Assembly: GCA_964469905.1 (NCBI GenBank)
Contig: CAYXZW010000012.1
Coordinates: 5,862 to 69,861 of the forward strand
Reading direction: 5' to 3'
Source of the DNA: MVRV01 sp964469905
GTDB taxonomy: Bacteria > Desulfobacterota > Syntrophia > Syntrophales > Smithellaceae
Length of the DNA: 64,000 bases
Part shown: in pieces, positions 34,051 to 43,533 of the stretch
Numbering within the stretch: the stretch's first letter is position 1
How the letters are laid out: the number at the start of each line of letters is the position of its first letter
Translations under genes and position numbers: made by a program
The notes under the pieces: model-generated
The model's database searches: none
Told to the model about the DNA's origin: nothing
Seen by the model: only the letters and a program-made list of their open reading frames with translations

Positions 34051-35985
34051 ATGTCCTCTTTTTTTAGTCGTGTCCACGACCAGTCAACCCCTTCCGGAAA
34101 AACATTATTTTCTCGATTGTTTGATAAAAAGCTATTCATACTTGCCTTTGGATCAATCGGTGTTGTATTTGGCGATGTAGGAACCAGTCCACTTTACGCT
34201 ATTAAGGAATGTTTTCATGGAAAACATGCCATTATTCCCGATCCTGCCAATATTTTTGGGGTCTTGTCCCTCGTCTTTTGGTCATTGATGATTGTGGTCA
34301 GTATCAAGTATGTCAGTTTTATCCTGCGTGCTGACAGTCGAGGTGAAGGCGGCATCTTTGCTCTTCTAAGTCTTCTGACCGCTTCCGAAAAGACGATTTC
34401 TGTCAGGCTCAGGGCAATACTAATGTTTGCCGGCATCCTTGGAGCCGGACTCCTTTATGGTGACGGTATCATAACACCGGCCATATCAGTTCTCTCGGCT
34501 ATCGAAGGGCTGGAAGTTGCCACAAAGGGCGCCACACCATTTGTGATGCCATTGACTTGTGTTGTCCTCATTGCCCTATTCTTATTGCAGCATCGGGGTA
34601 CAAAGAATATAGGTAGGTTATTCGGTCCGGTTATGGTTATTTGGTTTATCTCCATCGCCGGTTTTGGTCTGATCCAGATACTGAGGGAACCACGGATTTT
34701 GCTTGCCGTAAATCCATTTTATGCCTTCGATTTTTTTATGCTCAACAGCACCCATGGTATTGTCATTTTCGGGTCAGTCGTTCTGTGCATCACGGGTTGC
34801 GAAGCCCTTTATGCCGATCTAGGACATTTCGGGAAAAACGCCATCCGCCTTTCCTGGCTCGGCTTTGCCTGCCCGGCCCTGTTGTGCAATTATTTCGGGC
34901 AGGGTGCTCTCCTTCTGGGACACCCGGAGATGAATGTCAATCCCTTCTATGGAATTGTTCCCAGTGTTCTTCTCTACCCAATGGTTGGTTTGTCCACTGC
35001 CGCCACTGTGATCGCCTCTCAGGCTTTGATCTCCGGGGCTTTTTCCCTCACGCAACAGGCCGTGCAGTTAGGTCTTTGCCCTCGGATTCATATTGTCCAT
35101 ACGTCCAGTGATATGCAGGGCCAGATATATATCCCTTTTGTTAATTATGCGCTTATGGTCGCCTGCCTCGGAGTGGTTATCGGTTTTAAGGAATCGAGTG
35201 GACTGGCCGGGGCGTACGGCATTGCCGTCACCGGAACCATGATCATCACATCTTTTCTCTATTTTCTGGTGTTGACCCATCGATGGAAGTGGTCACTTTG
35301 GAAGGCCGTGCTCTTAGTTGGAATATTTATTGTGTTTGATGTTGCCTATATCAGCGGTAATCTCTTCAAAATCGCCGATGGCGGTTGGTTCCCTCTTTTT
35401 GTCGCGGCAATTGTGGCTGTTGCTATGACGACCTGGAGAAAAGGCCGGGCGGAACTGGCCCGTAAGTTGGTAGGGGGGAGATTCCCTATAGACAGTTTCC
35501 TGGCCGGCATATCCAAACGCAAACTGCCGAGAGTGCCCGGGACTGCCGTATTCATGACATATTCTCCAGAAGGAACACCGCCCAGCCTCCTTCATCATGT
35601 GAAGCACAATCATATTCTTCATGAGCAAGTCGTACTTCTTTCCATCCGCTCTACAGATTTGCCCAATGTTCCAGCAGAAGAACGAATCAGACTTCACGAT
35701 TTGGGGCAGGGTTTCTATCGCGTTATTGCTTCGTACGGTTATATGCAAACACCTAATGTGCCCCGGATCATGCAGGATGCCTCCCAATACGGCCTAGTCA
35801 CTGAACCTATGACGACAACCTTCTACCTTGGCAGAGAAACCCTCCTCACGAGTGGCAAGTCGAAAATGATGCGCTGGCGCAAGGCGATATTTACCTTTAT
35901 GTCGAGAAATGCTGGTAATCCTACCGTCTATTTCGGTATCCCGGCCAACAGGGTTGTTGAACTAGGCACACAAATAGAACTTTGA
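34051..35985 (+). CDS. kup: KUP-family potassium uptake transporter
   Basis: A 644-residue membrane protein with about twelve hydrophobic segments in the first ~450 residues and a soluble C-terminal domain. Family signature segments are FGSIGVVFGDVGTSPLYAIKECF, DSRGEGGIFALLSLL, GAGLLYGDGIITPAISVLSAIEGLEVA, FGPVMVIWF and SCP-like TYSPEGTPPSLLHHVKHN in the tail. It is a proton-coupled potassium importer of the inner membrane. Expression is predicted to be set by the c-di-AMP riboswitch directly upstream. Its codon use is C/G-richer than the rdgB side. Confidence 0.96.
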   Translation: MSSFFSRVHDQSTPSGKTLFSRLFDKKLFILAFGSIGVVFGDVGTSPLYAIKECFHGKHAIIPDPANIFGVLSLVFWSLMIVVSIKYVSFILRADSRGEGGIFALLSLLTASEKTISVRLRAILMFAGILGAGLLYGDGIITPAISVLSAIEGLEVATKGATPFVMPLTCVVLIALFLLQHRGTKNIGRLFGPVMVIWFISIAGFGLIQILREPRILLAVNPFYAFDFFMLNSTHGIVIFGSVVLCITGCEALYADLGHFGKNAIRLSWLGFACPALLCNYFGQGALLLGHPEMNVNPFYGIVPSVLLYPMVGLSTAATVIASQALISGAFSLTQQAVQLGLCPRIHIVHTSSDMQGQIYIPFVNYALMVACLGVVIGFKESSGLAGAYGIAVTGTMIITSFLYFLVLTHRWKWSLWKAVLLVGIFIVFDVAYISGNLFKIADGGWFPLFVAAIVAVAMTTWRKGRAELARKLVGGRFPIDSFLAGISKRKLPRVPGTAVFMTYSPEGTPPSLLHHVKHNHILHEQVVLLSIRSTDLPNVPAEERIRLHDLGQGFYRVIASYGYMQTPNVPRIMQDASQYGLVTEPMTTTFYLGRETLLTSGKSKMMRWRKAIFTFMSRNAGNPTVYFGIPANRVVELGTQIEL

Positions 35986-36080
35986 TTTGAATAGGATCTG
36001 TCGATTTTCCTTGGATTGAAGTCTCATCCAGCGGGCGCGCTTATATTGGAGAAGATATTTAGAGCAGTTCCAAATTATTG

Positions 36081-37016
36081 TTATTTGTTTGTTGAAATTG
36101 TGCAATGCAGCTCACGGGGTTTTAACATCGCGTAGGCAAAGCTTAGAACGGGCGTCGGAACATTGTATTTTATGCCCAGGCGCACTGCGACGCCGATCAT
36201 TGATTCCAGTTCGGAAGGCCTGCCTGATTCCACATCGCGTTGCATTGATGGCTTTATGCCCGGTTCTCCGCTGTCAATAAAGGCCAGTGTTTTGTCGGAC
36301 ACATCAGTGTCCAGTGCTACACCGCTGGCCTTGGCTAAAGCGGCCACCTCATTGATGGCTTCGGCTAAAACAGCGCGTGCTTCCGGTACGTGACGGTAAC
36401 CTCCAAAAGTCATCCGCGTCAGGCTTCCCATGAGCATCACCGGTGCGATAAATACGAATTTTGTCCAGAGCACTTTCCGGATATTTTCCGACATTTCCAT
36501 GGTGAATCCGGCAGCATTAAATGCGTCATAAATAGCCTGGAGACGCGACGTCTTTTGGCCATTGAACTCACCTAAAGCAATGCGGCGAAATTGACTGTAT
36601 TGGCCGATCACTCCCGGCGCCTCCAGCGCCACAGAGCACCAGGTCGCTCCACCCAGCATATGCTCCATACCCACTACTGCGCCGATGCGGTCTGCCGAAT
36701 CTATGCCGTTCTGGAAAGAAATAACCACAGTATTTGGGCCTATCATAGGTTTGATCAAGACCGCTGCTTCATCTGTCTGATACGTCTTGGTTGCAAAAAT
36801 AATGACGTCGGCAATTCCCGCATCCGACGGATTAGCGGTTGCTTGGGCCGGAAAAACGTTGAAATCGCCATGGACACTTTTAATAATCAGGCCCTTCTCA
36901 CAAATAGCCTGAAGATGCGCCCCGCGGGCTATGAATGTCACATCATGACCGCTCCGGGAAAGCAGGCCGCCATAATAGCCGCCGATGCCTCCTGTACCCA
37001 TAATGGCAAACTTCAT
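36081..37016 (-). CDS. 2-dehydropantoate 2-reductase-like protein (ApbA/PanE family)
   Basis: A 311-residue NADP-binding protein: KFAIMGTGGIGGYYGGLLSRSGHDVTFIARG (dinucleotide fold), IFATKTYQ, VVISFQNGID with the family Asn, and the catalytic-region lysine in RKVLWTKFVF. The C-terminal domain has KPSMQRDVESGRPSELE, matching the family's SMLQDLexGRxtEiD motif. PanE makes pantoate for pantothenate/CoA. Paralogues of unknown substrate are common and no other pan gene is near, so the gene symbol is left blank. It converges on kup without an obvious terminator between. Confidence 0.9.
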   Translation of the reverse strand: MKFAIMGTGGIGGYYGGLLSRSGHDVTFIARGAHLQAICEKGLIIKSVHGDFNVFPAQATANPSDAGIADVIIFATKTYQTDEAAVLIKPMIGPNTVVISFQNGIDSADRIGAVVGMEHMLGGATWCSVALEAPGVIGQYSQFRRIALGEFNGQKTSRLQAIYDAFNAAGFTMEMSENIRKVLWTKFVFIAPVMLMGSLTRMTFGGYRHVPEARAVLAEAINEVAALAKASGVALDTDVSDKTLAFIDSGEPGIKPSMQRDVESGRPSELESMIGVAVRLGIKYNVPTPVLSFAYAMLKPRELHCTISTNK

Positions 37017-37302
37017 ATGTGTGTCCCCCTTTTACTTTTATTTAAGTTAAGGTTTAATTCCATCGGGTTCGATCTTTCGAGCAGGTTAAACATAGGGAAG
37101 TTCCGATTGTCTGTCAATATATTTTCACTTTCGTCACTTCCAAGAAATATTCTCAGGCAGTGCTTGACCAATGGGGCTGGTTTCTGGCAATATAAATCGA
37201 ATTACAGGAAATGCCCCTCTCTAGAGCACGTTAAGGGTAGTAGATTCCTCAATACATTTTTTTTGTTCCACATAAAATATAAACAATGCGGAGGGATAGT
37301 TT
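37017..37302. other. Intergenic region between divergent reductase and Fe-ADH genes
   Basis: About 285 bases with no supported gene. The Fe-ADH ribosome site (GCGGAGGG, just before 37303) is clear. I see no confident promoter or hairpin. Confidence 0.4.
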
Positions 37303-38463
37303 ATGCAGAATTTTATTTTTGAAAATCCTACAAAAATCATTTTTGGAAGGGGACAGATAAGCAAGATAGGAAAAGAAATATCCCGTTTTGGCCGTAAAGT
37401 ATTACTTGTCTATGGCCGCGAGAGCATTAAGAAGAACGGAATTTATGATCAGGTAATGTCCTCTTTGCGGGAAAACAATATGTCAATTATAGAATTTCCC
37501 GGTGTTAAGTCCAACCCGATGCTGGCCCATGTCCGGAAGGGAATTGATCTGGCGCGCGAGGCGCAGGTGGATGTTGTTCTGGCTGTGGGCGGCGGCAGTG
37601 TGATTGATACTGCCAAAACCATTGCCGCGGGCGTGCAGGCCGATCATGATGTCTGGGATTTCTTTACATATAAAAAACCGGTTCTCGGTGCTCTGCCGTT
37701 ATTGACTGTGCTGACTCTAGCTGCCAGCGCCTCCGAGATGAATTCAGCTGCCGTGATCACCCGCGAGGAAGGCTTGCAGAAATTCAGCTTTCGCTCACCG
37801 CATATTCAGCCGCGTGTTTCCATACTCGATCCCACGGCGCTTTTCAGTCTGCAGGCTACCTACAGCGCCTATAGCGGAGTTGACGCAATATCTCACCTGC
37901 TGGAAGCATATTTCAATAATGAGGAGACCGACAGCCCCTTGCAGGATAGGTTAGTGGAATGTTTTTTGCGAACGATCATGGAAAGCACGAATATTATTCT
38001 TCGGGAACCGGCGAACTATAATGCCCGCGCCAATATGATGTGGGCGACAACCTGGGCATTCAACGGATTGCCGGCGGCGGGCCTCGGCAGGGTGACTCTC
38101 CCTGTGCATATGATCGAGCATTCGCTCAGCGCCATCTATGACATTCCTCATGGTGCGGGACTCGCTGTAATTCTGCCCGGCTGGATGCGTTATACAATAA
38201 ATAAAAATCAACGGAAAATGGCTCAATTGGCGCGGGCAATATTCCAGATAGAAGGCAGCGATGATAAGGCGTCGGTGGAATGTACTGGCAGGCTGAAGGA
38301 TTGGTTTGCCGCCATCGGTTGCCCCACGTCTTTGCAGGAGGCGGGAATTCCCGAAAGTGATATTAATAAAATTGCGGAAAATGCATTTGTTTTGGCTCAG
38401 ACCTGGCAGCTGCCGGATTATACCAAAGAAGTGATTGTCGATATTTTACGGCAGTGCCGGTAA
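37303..38463 (+). CDS. Iron-containing (group III) alcohol dehydrogenase, BdhA/YqhD-like
   Basis: A 386-residue dehydroquinate synthase-fold enzyme. NAD(P) binding is VVLAVGGGSVIDTAKTIAAG. The metal ligands are Asp and His in SGVDAISHLLEAYF and the two histidines in PVHMIEHSLSAIYDIPHGAGLAVI. The start MQNFIFENPTKIIFGRGQISKIG is typical of butanol dehydrogenase/YqhD-type enzymes, usually NADPH-dependent aldehyde reductases. It follows GGAGGG and ends with a strong terminator, so it is a single-gene unit. It may dispose of reducing equivalents as alcohol (inference). Confidence 0.93.
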   Translation: MQNFIFENPTKIIFGRGQISKIGKEISRFGRKVLLVYGRESIKKNGIYDQVMSSLRENNMSIIEFPGVKSNPMLAHVRKGIDLAREAQVDVVLAVGGGSVIDTAKTIAAGVQADHDVWDFFTYKKPVLGALPLLTVLTLAASASEMNSAAVITREEGLQKFSFRSPHIQPRVSILDPTALFSLQATYSAYSGVDAISHLLEAYFNNEETDSPLQDRLVECFLRTIMESTNIILREPANYNARANMMWATTWAFNGLPAAGLGRVTLPVHMIEHSLSAIYDIPHGAGLAVILPGWMRYTINKNQRKMAQLARAIFQIEGSDDKASVECTGRLKDWFAAIGCPTSLQEAGIPESDINKIAENAFVLAQTWQLPDYTKEVIVDILRQCR

Positions 38464-38536
38464 ATGTTCCATAAAAATTGCTTAATTGCCGAAAAAGATA
38501 TGTCTCCAAAGCTCGCCTTGTGGCAATATCTGTGGT

Positions 38537-38580
38537 TAAAAAAAGAGGGGCAACTCTTTTTAGCTGCCCCCTCTTTTTAA
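38537..38580. terminator. Bidirectional terminator between Fe-ADH and cstA
   Basis: AAAAAGAGGGGCA pairs with TGCCCCCTCTTTTT (one bulged G) around a 12-base loop. A-rich left and T-rich right flanks make it usable from both strands. It lies between the convergent Fe-ADH (+) and cstA (-) genes. Confidence 0.88.
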
Positions 38581-38630
38581 ATAAATGAACTTGATAGATG
38601 TTATCTGCTGTGCAACGGATAACATCCTGC

Positions 38631-40379
38631 TTACGCTGCTGATGGTGCGGTTTTCCTTAATTCCAGCCATTTTTTGAATGACATCAAAATTACGCCGATA
38701 GCCAGAATTATCAGCAATATGGCAAAGCCCGCGAGTACATAGTTTTGCTTGGGCAGATATTTATCAATCAGCAAAACAGCCAGTGAATATATCGTTGTAG
38801 CCATCATGAAGAGCGCCGGGATTACCGTAAACCATGCATTCTTGCCTCTCTTCACCAGCCAGACGGAAACTGCCACCAGCGCCAGCGATGCCAGTAGTTG
38901 ATTGGCGGAACCGAAAGCCGGCCAGATGACTAAGAAAGCATTTTTGTATGCCAGCAGATACATCAGGATAACACACAGCAGAGCATTAAAGAGATATGAT
39001 TTCATGAATTGCGGAACATTTTTGAACATCGCTGCCCAGAGTTCTTCAAACAGGTATCTGTTCAGCCGGACTGCCGTATCGAGGGTGGTAATAACAAAAC
39101 CTTCCACCAGCAGGATGCCGAAAATGGTCCCATAAACAGGCGGTATTCCCAAACCCATATTCAGCAATCCGCCGGCACCGGCGGCAAATGCCAGAATGGG
39201 ATTAGATTTAGCTCCGGCAATGGTCGGAAATACGATATTTGAATAATCCGCAAACGCAAGACCACAACCCACGGCAACCAAGACACCAATGGCCAGCAGA
39301 CCTTCCAAAACCATACCGCCATAACCGACTTTCTTTATATCCGATTCTTTGGAAATCTGTTTGGAGGATGTGCCACCGGAAACAAGACAATGGAAACCGG
39401 AAATAGCGCCGCAGGCCACAGTAATAAATAAAAACGGCCAGATCGGGCCCAGCTTGCTCGTTCCCTGAGCCACATTGAAAGCCGGGGCATTAAAGGTAAC
39501 GCCTTTTATACCGGCGACAATACCGGCAATAAACAAGGCAGCAACACCGCTGTATAGTAAAAAAGAATTGGTAAAATCACGCGGCTGCAAAATTATCCAA
39601 ACAGGGATTCCAGCCGCGAGTAATGTATAAAAAGAAAGGATAATCATCCAGGTATTTGTATCGAATGTAACCGGATAATTCATGCCGACAATAATGGAGA
39701 ATATACAAACCAGTATAGCCAGACCGGAGGCTACATAAACGTTAATGCCTTTTTTATAAACAAGATAGCCGATAATTGGTGCAAAAGAAGTTATGACAAT
39801 AACCGATGTGGAGGCAATGCCGCCGATCTGCGCCTGGGCAACTCCATTAACCATAACTGTCTTCACTATAGTTTGTGAAGGATCCAGCTTTAATACTTCC
39901 AGTGACAACAAAGAAGTTAAAGCAGTCGCTGTCAGTCCCAAAAAGGCCGAGGTAACCAACAGGAGCATCAGAATTGTAAAGCTGATAAATAAAAAGAAAC
40001 CGGTATTACCTAAAGTATCTTTAGCTATTTCCGCAACTGATTTGCCCTTTTCCCGGACACTGGCAAAAAGAGACGTCATGTCATGCACGGCGCCGATAAA
40101 AATGCTGCCTAACACCGCCCACAGCCAAACGGGGATGAAACCAAACATGAGAGCGACGGTAGGTCCAATAATCGGCCCGCCGCCGGCAATCGAGGCAAAA
40201 TGATGACCGAATAAAACAATCGGTTTGGTCGGAACGTAATCGCAATCATCCTTCATGGAACACGCCGGCGTTGGATTATTATCATTTTCGCCGAATAATT
40301 TCGCAATGTATCGTCCGTAAAAACGATAGGCTAAGAAAAATAATACTGCTGCAATTATTATAAGTACTGCTGCGTTCAT
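38631..40379 (-). CDS. cstA: CstA-family peptide/pyruvate transporter (carbon starvation protein)
   Basis: A 582-residue membrane protein with about 15 hydrophobic segments. CstA signatures are RFYGRYIAKLF near the start, PTKPIVLFGHHFASIAGGGPIIGPTVALMFGF, GAVHDMTSLFASVREKGKSVAEIA and GFHCLVSGGTSSKQI. It is shorter than E. coli CstA (701 residues), like the form in Geobacter and other anaerobes. CstA proteins import pyruvate or peptides during starvation. AAGGAGG lies just before the ATG. Confidence 0.94.
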   Translation of the reverse strand: MNAAVLIIIAAVLFFLAYRFYGRYIAKLFGENDNNPTPACSMKDDCDYVPTKPIVLFGHHFASIAGGGPIIGPTVALMFGFIPVWLWAVLGSIFIGAVHDMTSLFASVREKGKSVAEIAKDTLGNTGFFLFISFTILMLLLVTSAFLGLTATALTSLLSLEVLKLDPSQTIVKTVMVNGVAQAQIGGIASTSVIVITSFAPIIGYLVYKKGINVYVASGLAILVCIFSIIVGMNYPVTFDTNTWMIILSFYTLLAAGIPVWIILQPRDFTNSFLLYSGVAALFIAGIVAGIKGVTFNAPAFNVAQGTSKLGPIWPFLFITVACGAISGFHCLVSGGTSSKQISKESDIKKVGYGGMVLEGLLAIGVLVAVGCGLAFADYSNIVFPTIAGAKSNPILAFAAGAGGLLNMGLGIPPVYGTIFGILLVEGFVITTLDTAVRLNRYLFEELWAAMFKNVPQFMKSYLFNALLCVILMYLLAYKNAFLVIWPAFGSANQLLASLALVAVSVWLVKRGKNAWFTVIPALFMMATTIYSLAVLLIDKYLPKQNYVLAGFAILLIILAIGVILMSFKKWLELRKTAPSAA

Positions 40380-41140
40380 AACTATCCTCCTTTATAATTT
40401 GATAATAAGTTATTAAACAAATTATTTTCTTCAGGACTTCTGCTTTCTTCACCTCCTTAATTATTTTTTGAGAACATGTAAATATCTATCTTCGGATAGA
40501 CCTGTAACTATATTATGTCCTATCTTCATCCGGCAGGTGAAGTAGAGGTATCCTCTGCCTTCAAGACGAATTTTATAGCGAAAAAACGGATGATTACTAC
40601 TGTCTCCTTTCCAAATTATAAAATGGCATATTCTGTTTCCGTCCCCGGCATATCGAGTACAGAGGATAAACATAGCCTAGTCAGGCAGCCTATAAATTGT
40701 TAACCGCATAATATGCTTCATATTCTCTGATGTCAAATATTATTAATAACCACCTGCCGATCATGTTTCGTCTGTATCGTCTTCGGCTGTTTCTTCCATT
40801 ACATATTTACTAAAAGAGCTACTAGATTAGTGAGAATTAAAAAGTCCTCTTTGGATGTCAATACTTGTTATGCAAGAGCGAAAGGAATAAGAAGGCGATG
40901 TAAACAGCGCTGCAGGAAAAGAGACAGGAATTAATGTTTTGTTGATTAACAAATTGTAAATCAAACAAATGGTGTAAGAGTCGCGGTGAAAAAACCGGTT
41001 AAGACAGTATTTTGAAATGCAGTCATAATGGTTGTGAATAACCTTGCGGAAATTTCATCGCGAAGCGATTAATTCAGCCATGACTAAATTCTGATGTCAG
41101 AGCGCACTTAGTGGATTCGAGAACATAACGTTGTGCTCAC
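40380..41140. other. Long intergenic region upstream of cstA
   Basis: About 760 bases with no gene I can support. A second strong site, AAGGAGG on the minus strand near 40453-40459, precedes no convincing ORF. A 70-codon minus-strand frame (40461-40673) ends just before it, but lacks recognisable features. The rest is AT-rich with no tRNA or hairpin terminator seen. Confidence 0.45.
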
Positions 41141-41181
41141 AAAAAAGGCAGTCATCTATTGCGAGGTAATGGATGACTGCC
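41141..41181 (-). terminator. Hairpin terminator downstream of the DUF59-like gene
   Basis: GGCAGTCATC and GATGACTGCC pair perfectly and the stem can extend to 16 positions around GAG; read on the minus strand it is followed by six U residues (41146-41141). On the plus strand the two extra positions are G-U pairs, and on the minus strand they are mismatches. It ends about 120 bases after the stop of the minus-strand gene at 41299. Confidence 0.75.
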
Positions 41182-41298
41182 CTGTGATCGCGCCGGCTAA
41201 ATACCTGTCGTGCTGTCCGGCAAAAACACACTGGACATCGATGAAGGTTTCTCCGACGGGAGAAAGTCAGTCTAGTTATTTGTTTTTGGTTTTTACTT

Positions 41299-41574
41299 TC
41301 AGACGAACTCGATGGTTAGTCTGGGAAATTCTTTCTTTAATTCGGCTGTCAGATTCCGCATTATGGTCGAAGCTATGATGTTGTTGGCAAGGGCCGCACA
41401 GGTCATGCATTTCGGCATGTGGCTGTATAAATCTGTAAAGATATAGAGCGCTTTTTCTTCTTCATTGTAGAGAAGTTTTTTTACAACACCGAGTTTGGCA
41501 ATCGAGAAATTGCTTTCGGGGTCTCTGACTCTTTCGAGCACAGAATCGATTATTTTTTCCATTTCCGGTGTCAT
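41299..41574 (-). CDS. Small DUF59/MIP18-like protein
   Basis: A 91-residue protein. The order VLERVRDPESNFSIAKLGVVKKLLYNEEEKALYIFTDL, then PKCMTC and a C-terminal amphipathic strand (LKKEFPRLTIEFV), resembles the DUF59 fold. In that fold a DPE motif and a later cysteine take part in Fe-S cluster assembly (SufT, PaaD). No suf or isc gene is adjacent. The start has only a weak ribosome site. Similarity is by eye and short, so the family is likely but not certain. Confidence 0.7.
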   Translation of the reverse strand: MTPEMEKIIDSVLERVRDPESNFSIAKLGVVKKLLYNEEEKALYIFTDLYSHMPKCMTCAALANNIIASTIMRNLTAELKKEFPRLTIEFV

Positions 41575-41711
41575 ATCTTTTTTTCGCGCTCATCTTTGTA
41601 GTTTTTATAATATTGAATTATTTAATGAAAATGTTTAGTATGCTGACAAAAAATAATAGAATTAATCTTATATGTCAACATCATTTCACAGAATATAAGG
41701 AGGATTGACCC

Positions 41712-42479
41712 ATGAGACAATATTTATTGACGCCGGCTGCCGGTAAACGGTTGATTGGTAAAGCCCTTGCTCGACATCCCGTCATCATCGATTCGCTGAA
41801 AGGCGGGACCATAGTAATTATTGCCGGAACAACCAATGGTTATGTAGCCGAGGAAATACTCACATCACTGGGCCAGGCTGATGATTTCCGCCGCGAACGG
41901 TTTTTTCGCGGGGTTGTTTTGCCGCCGGCGCGTCCAACAGCCCCCTCCGGCAGGCTGCCCGATGAAAGCGGCTTCCCGGGCGACGTTGTAATTAAAGACG
42001 GAGTCTGGCAAAAAGGGAAAACGATTTTTGATGTAGTTGCCGACCTTAAAGAAGGCGATGTAATTCTAAAAGGTGCGAATGCCGTCGATCTTCTTGCCAG
42101 AAGGGCTGCTATTTTAATCGCCCATCCTCAGGCAGGAACCATTGGTGTCTCCCTGCCGGCACATTTCGGCCGGCGTGTGCGCCTGATCTTTCCAGTCGGT
42201 CTGGAAAAACGTATTTTCGGCAATCTGGATGAAGTCGCAGCAAAAATAAATGAACCGGGCACACATGGCCCGAGGTTGCTGCCCGTACCCGGAGAAATAT
42301 TTACCGAACTGGATGCCATCACTCTGCTTATCGGCGCCGAAGCTCAGCTGGTGGCGGCGGGAGGTGTCGGCGGTGCGGAAGGAAGCGTCTGGCTGGCTGT
42401 CAGTGGAGAAGCGTTACAGGAAGACAGAGCGAATACATTGCTGGAGAGCATTAAGGGGGAACCGGCGTTTGTGCTTTAA
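41712..42479 (+). CDS. Conserved-looking protein of unknown function
   Basis: A 255-residue soluble protein with a strong AAGGAGG site. I do not recognise the family. Visible features are an N-terminal AAGKRLIGKALARHP, the glycine-rich segment IVIIAGTTNGYVAEEIL, a KEGDVILKGANAVD motif, HPQAGTIGVSLPAHFGRRVRLIFPVGLEKRI, and a C-terminal glycine-rich LLIGAEAQLVAAGGVGGAEGSVWLAVSG. Two glycine-rich turns and the internal similarity of the segments suggest a nucleotide- or phosphate-binding alpha/beta fold. No signal peptide is present. It lies upstream of a hydroxyacid dehydrogenase with about 100 bases between them, so joint function is only possible. Confidence 0.75.
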   Translation: MRQYLLTPAAGKRLIGKALARHPVIIDSLKGGTIVIIAGTTNGYVAEEILTSLGQADDFRRERFFRGVVLPPARPTAPSGRLPDESGFPGDVVIKDGVWQKGKTIFDVVADLKEGDVILKGANAVDLLARRAAILIAHPQAGTIGVSLPAHFGRRVRLIFPVGLEKRIFGNLDEVAAKINEPGTHGPRLLPVPGEIFTELDAITLLIGAEAQLVAAGGVGGAEGSVWLAVSGEALQEDRANTLLESIKGEPAFVL

Positions 42480-42582
42480 ATAATTTAATACTCCGGGAAA
42501 AAATGAGGCTTGCCTGAATGTTTTGCCGGACATATTGTGAATAACAGAACGCAGCTTTGTGAAATAAGGAATGGTGATCAGG

Positions 42583-43533
42583 ATGAAAAAGCCGATTAAA
42601 ATAGTATTTCTGGATACCGTAACAATTGGGGAAGTGGATAATCTCCCGGCTATTCAAAAGCAAGGAGAGTATACCGGCTATGCGTCGACATTGGCACAGG
42701 AGTGCATTGAGCGCATAAAAGGGCACAATGTGGTTCTCACTAACAAAGTGGTCATTGATCGCACAGTGATGGATGAATGCCCGGAAATAGAACTGATATG
42801 TGTGGTCGCCACCGGCATGAATAATATCGATCTGGAATATGCCGCCAAAAAAGGAATTACAGTAAAAAATGTCGCCGGATATTCTACCGAATCGGTAACC
42901 CAATGCACTTTTTCTCTGCTTTTTTATTTATTACAGAGCAGTGCCTACTATGATAACTACGTCAAATCGGGCGCATACGCCAGAAGCCCGGTGTTCAATC
43001 ACCTGGATCGTGAATTCTGGGAATTAAAAAACAAACTCTTCGGGATTATCGGGATGGGAACCATTGGCAAAAGGGTTGCCCAGGTCGCCGAAGTTTTTGG
43101 CGCACGCGTGGCCTATTATTCGACATCGGGAAAAAATCGGGAAGGGGCAGGATATGCGCACCTGCCGCTCGAAGAGTTGCTGAGTACTTCGGACGTGGTA
43201 TCCATACACTGTCCGCTGAACAACGATACACGTAATTTGATCAACGAGGCCCGGCTTCAACTGATGAAACCATCAGCATATCTACTTAATATGGGACGGG
43301 GAGGTATTGTGGATGAACAGGCCCTGGCGCGGGCAATCGATGAAAACAGGATTGCTGGAGCCGCACTGGATGTGCTTACTGCCGAGCCGATTTCCGAAAA
43401 CAATCCCCTTTTGGCGGTTCGCAATACCCATAAGCTTTTCATTACACCCCACATTGCCTGGGCCAGCAGGGAAGCCCGCCAGTTGCTGATGGAAAGAACT
43501 GCTGAAAATATCCGCAATCATTTTGCGAAGTAA
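42583..43533 (+). CDS. D-isomer-specific 2-hydroxyacid dehydrogenase
   Basis: A ~316-residue NAD-dependent dehydrogenase. ATG 42583 is preferred, although ATG 42571 is in frame and AAGGA lies between, so the start is uncertain. The nucleotide fold is KLFGIIGMGTIGKRVAQVAEVFGARV. Catalytic residues are Arg in LNMGRGGIVDEQALARA, Glu in LDVLTAEPISENNPLL and His in FITPHIAWASREARQ. The N-terminal VATGMNNIDLEYAAKKGITVKNVAGYSTESVTQ is typical of the glycerate/hydroxypyruvate reductase group. Substrate is not determinable. Confidence 0.92.
   Translation: MKKPIKIVFLDTVTIGEVDNLPAIQKQGEYTGYASTLAQECIERIKGHNVVLTNKVVIDRTVMDECPEIELICVVATGMNNIDLEYAAKKGITVKNVAGYSTESVTQCTFSLLFYLLQSSAYYDNYVKSGAYARSPVFNHLDREFWELKNKLFGIIGMGTIGKRVAQVAEVFGARVAYYSTSGKNREGAGYAHLPLEELLSTSDVVSIHCPLNNDTRNLINEARLQLMKPSAYLLNMGRGGIVDEQALARAIDENRIAGAALDVLTAEPISENNPLLAVRNTHKLFITPHIAWASREARQLLMERTAENIRNHFAK

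Noticed and set aside
33983..34180. ORF beginning inside the kup riboswitch
   Set aside because: It is out of frame with kup and overlaps the riboswitch and platform; it is a shadow.
40461..40673. 70-codon minus-strand ORF upstream of cstA
   Set aside because: No recognisable domain, no clear start site, and it overlaps a plus-strand frame of similar length; coding character is not convincing.
41133..41378. 81-codon plus-strand ORF through the hairpin at 41147
   Set aside because: It runs through a terminator hairpin and antisense to the DUF59-like gene; composition is not protein-like.
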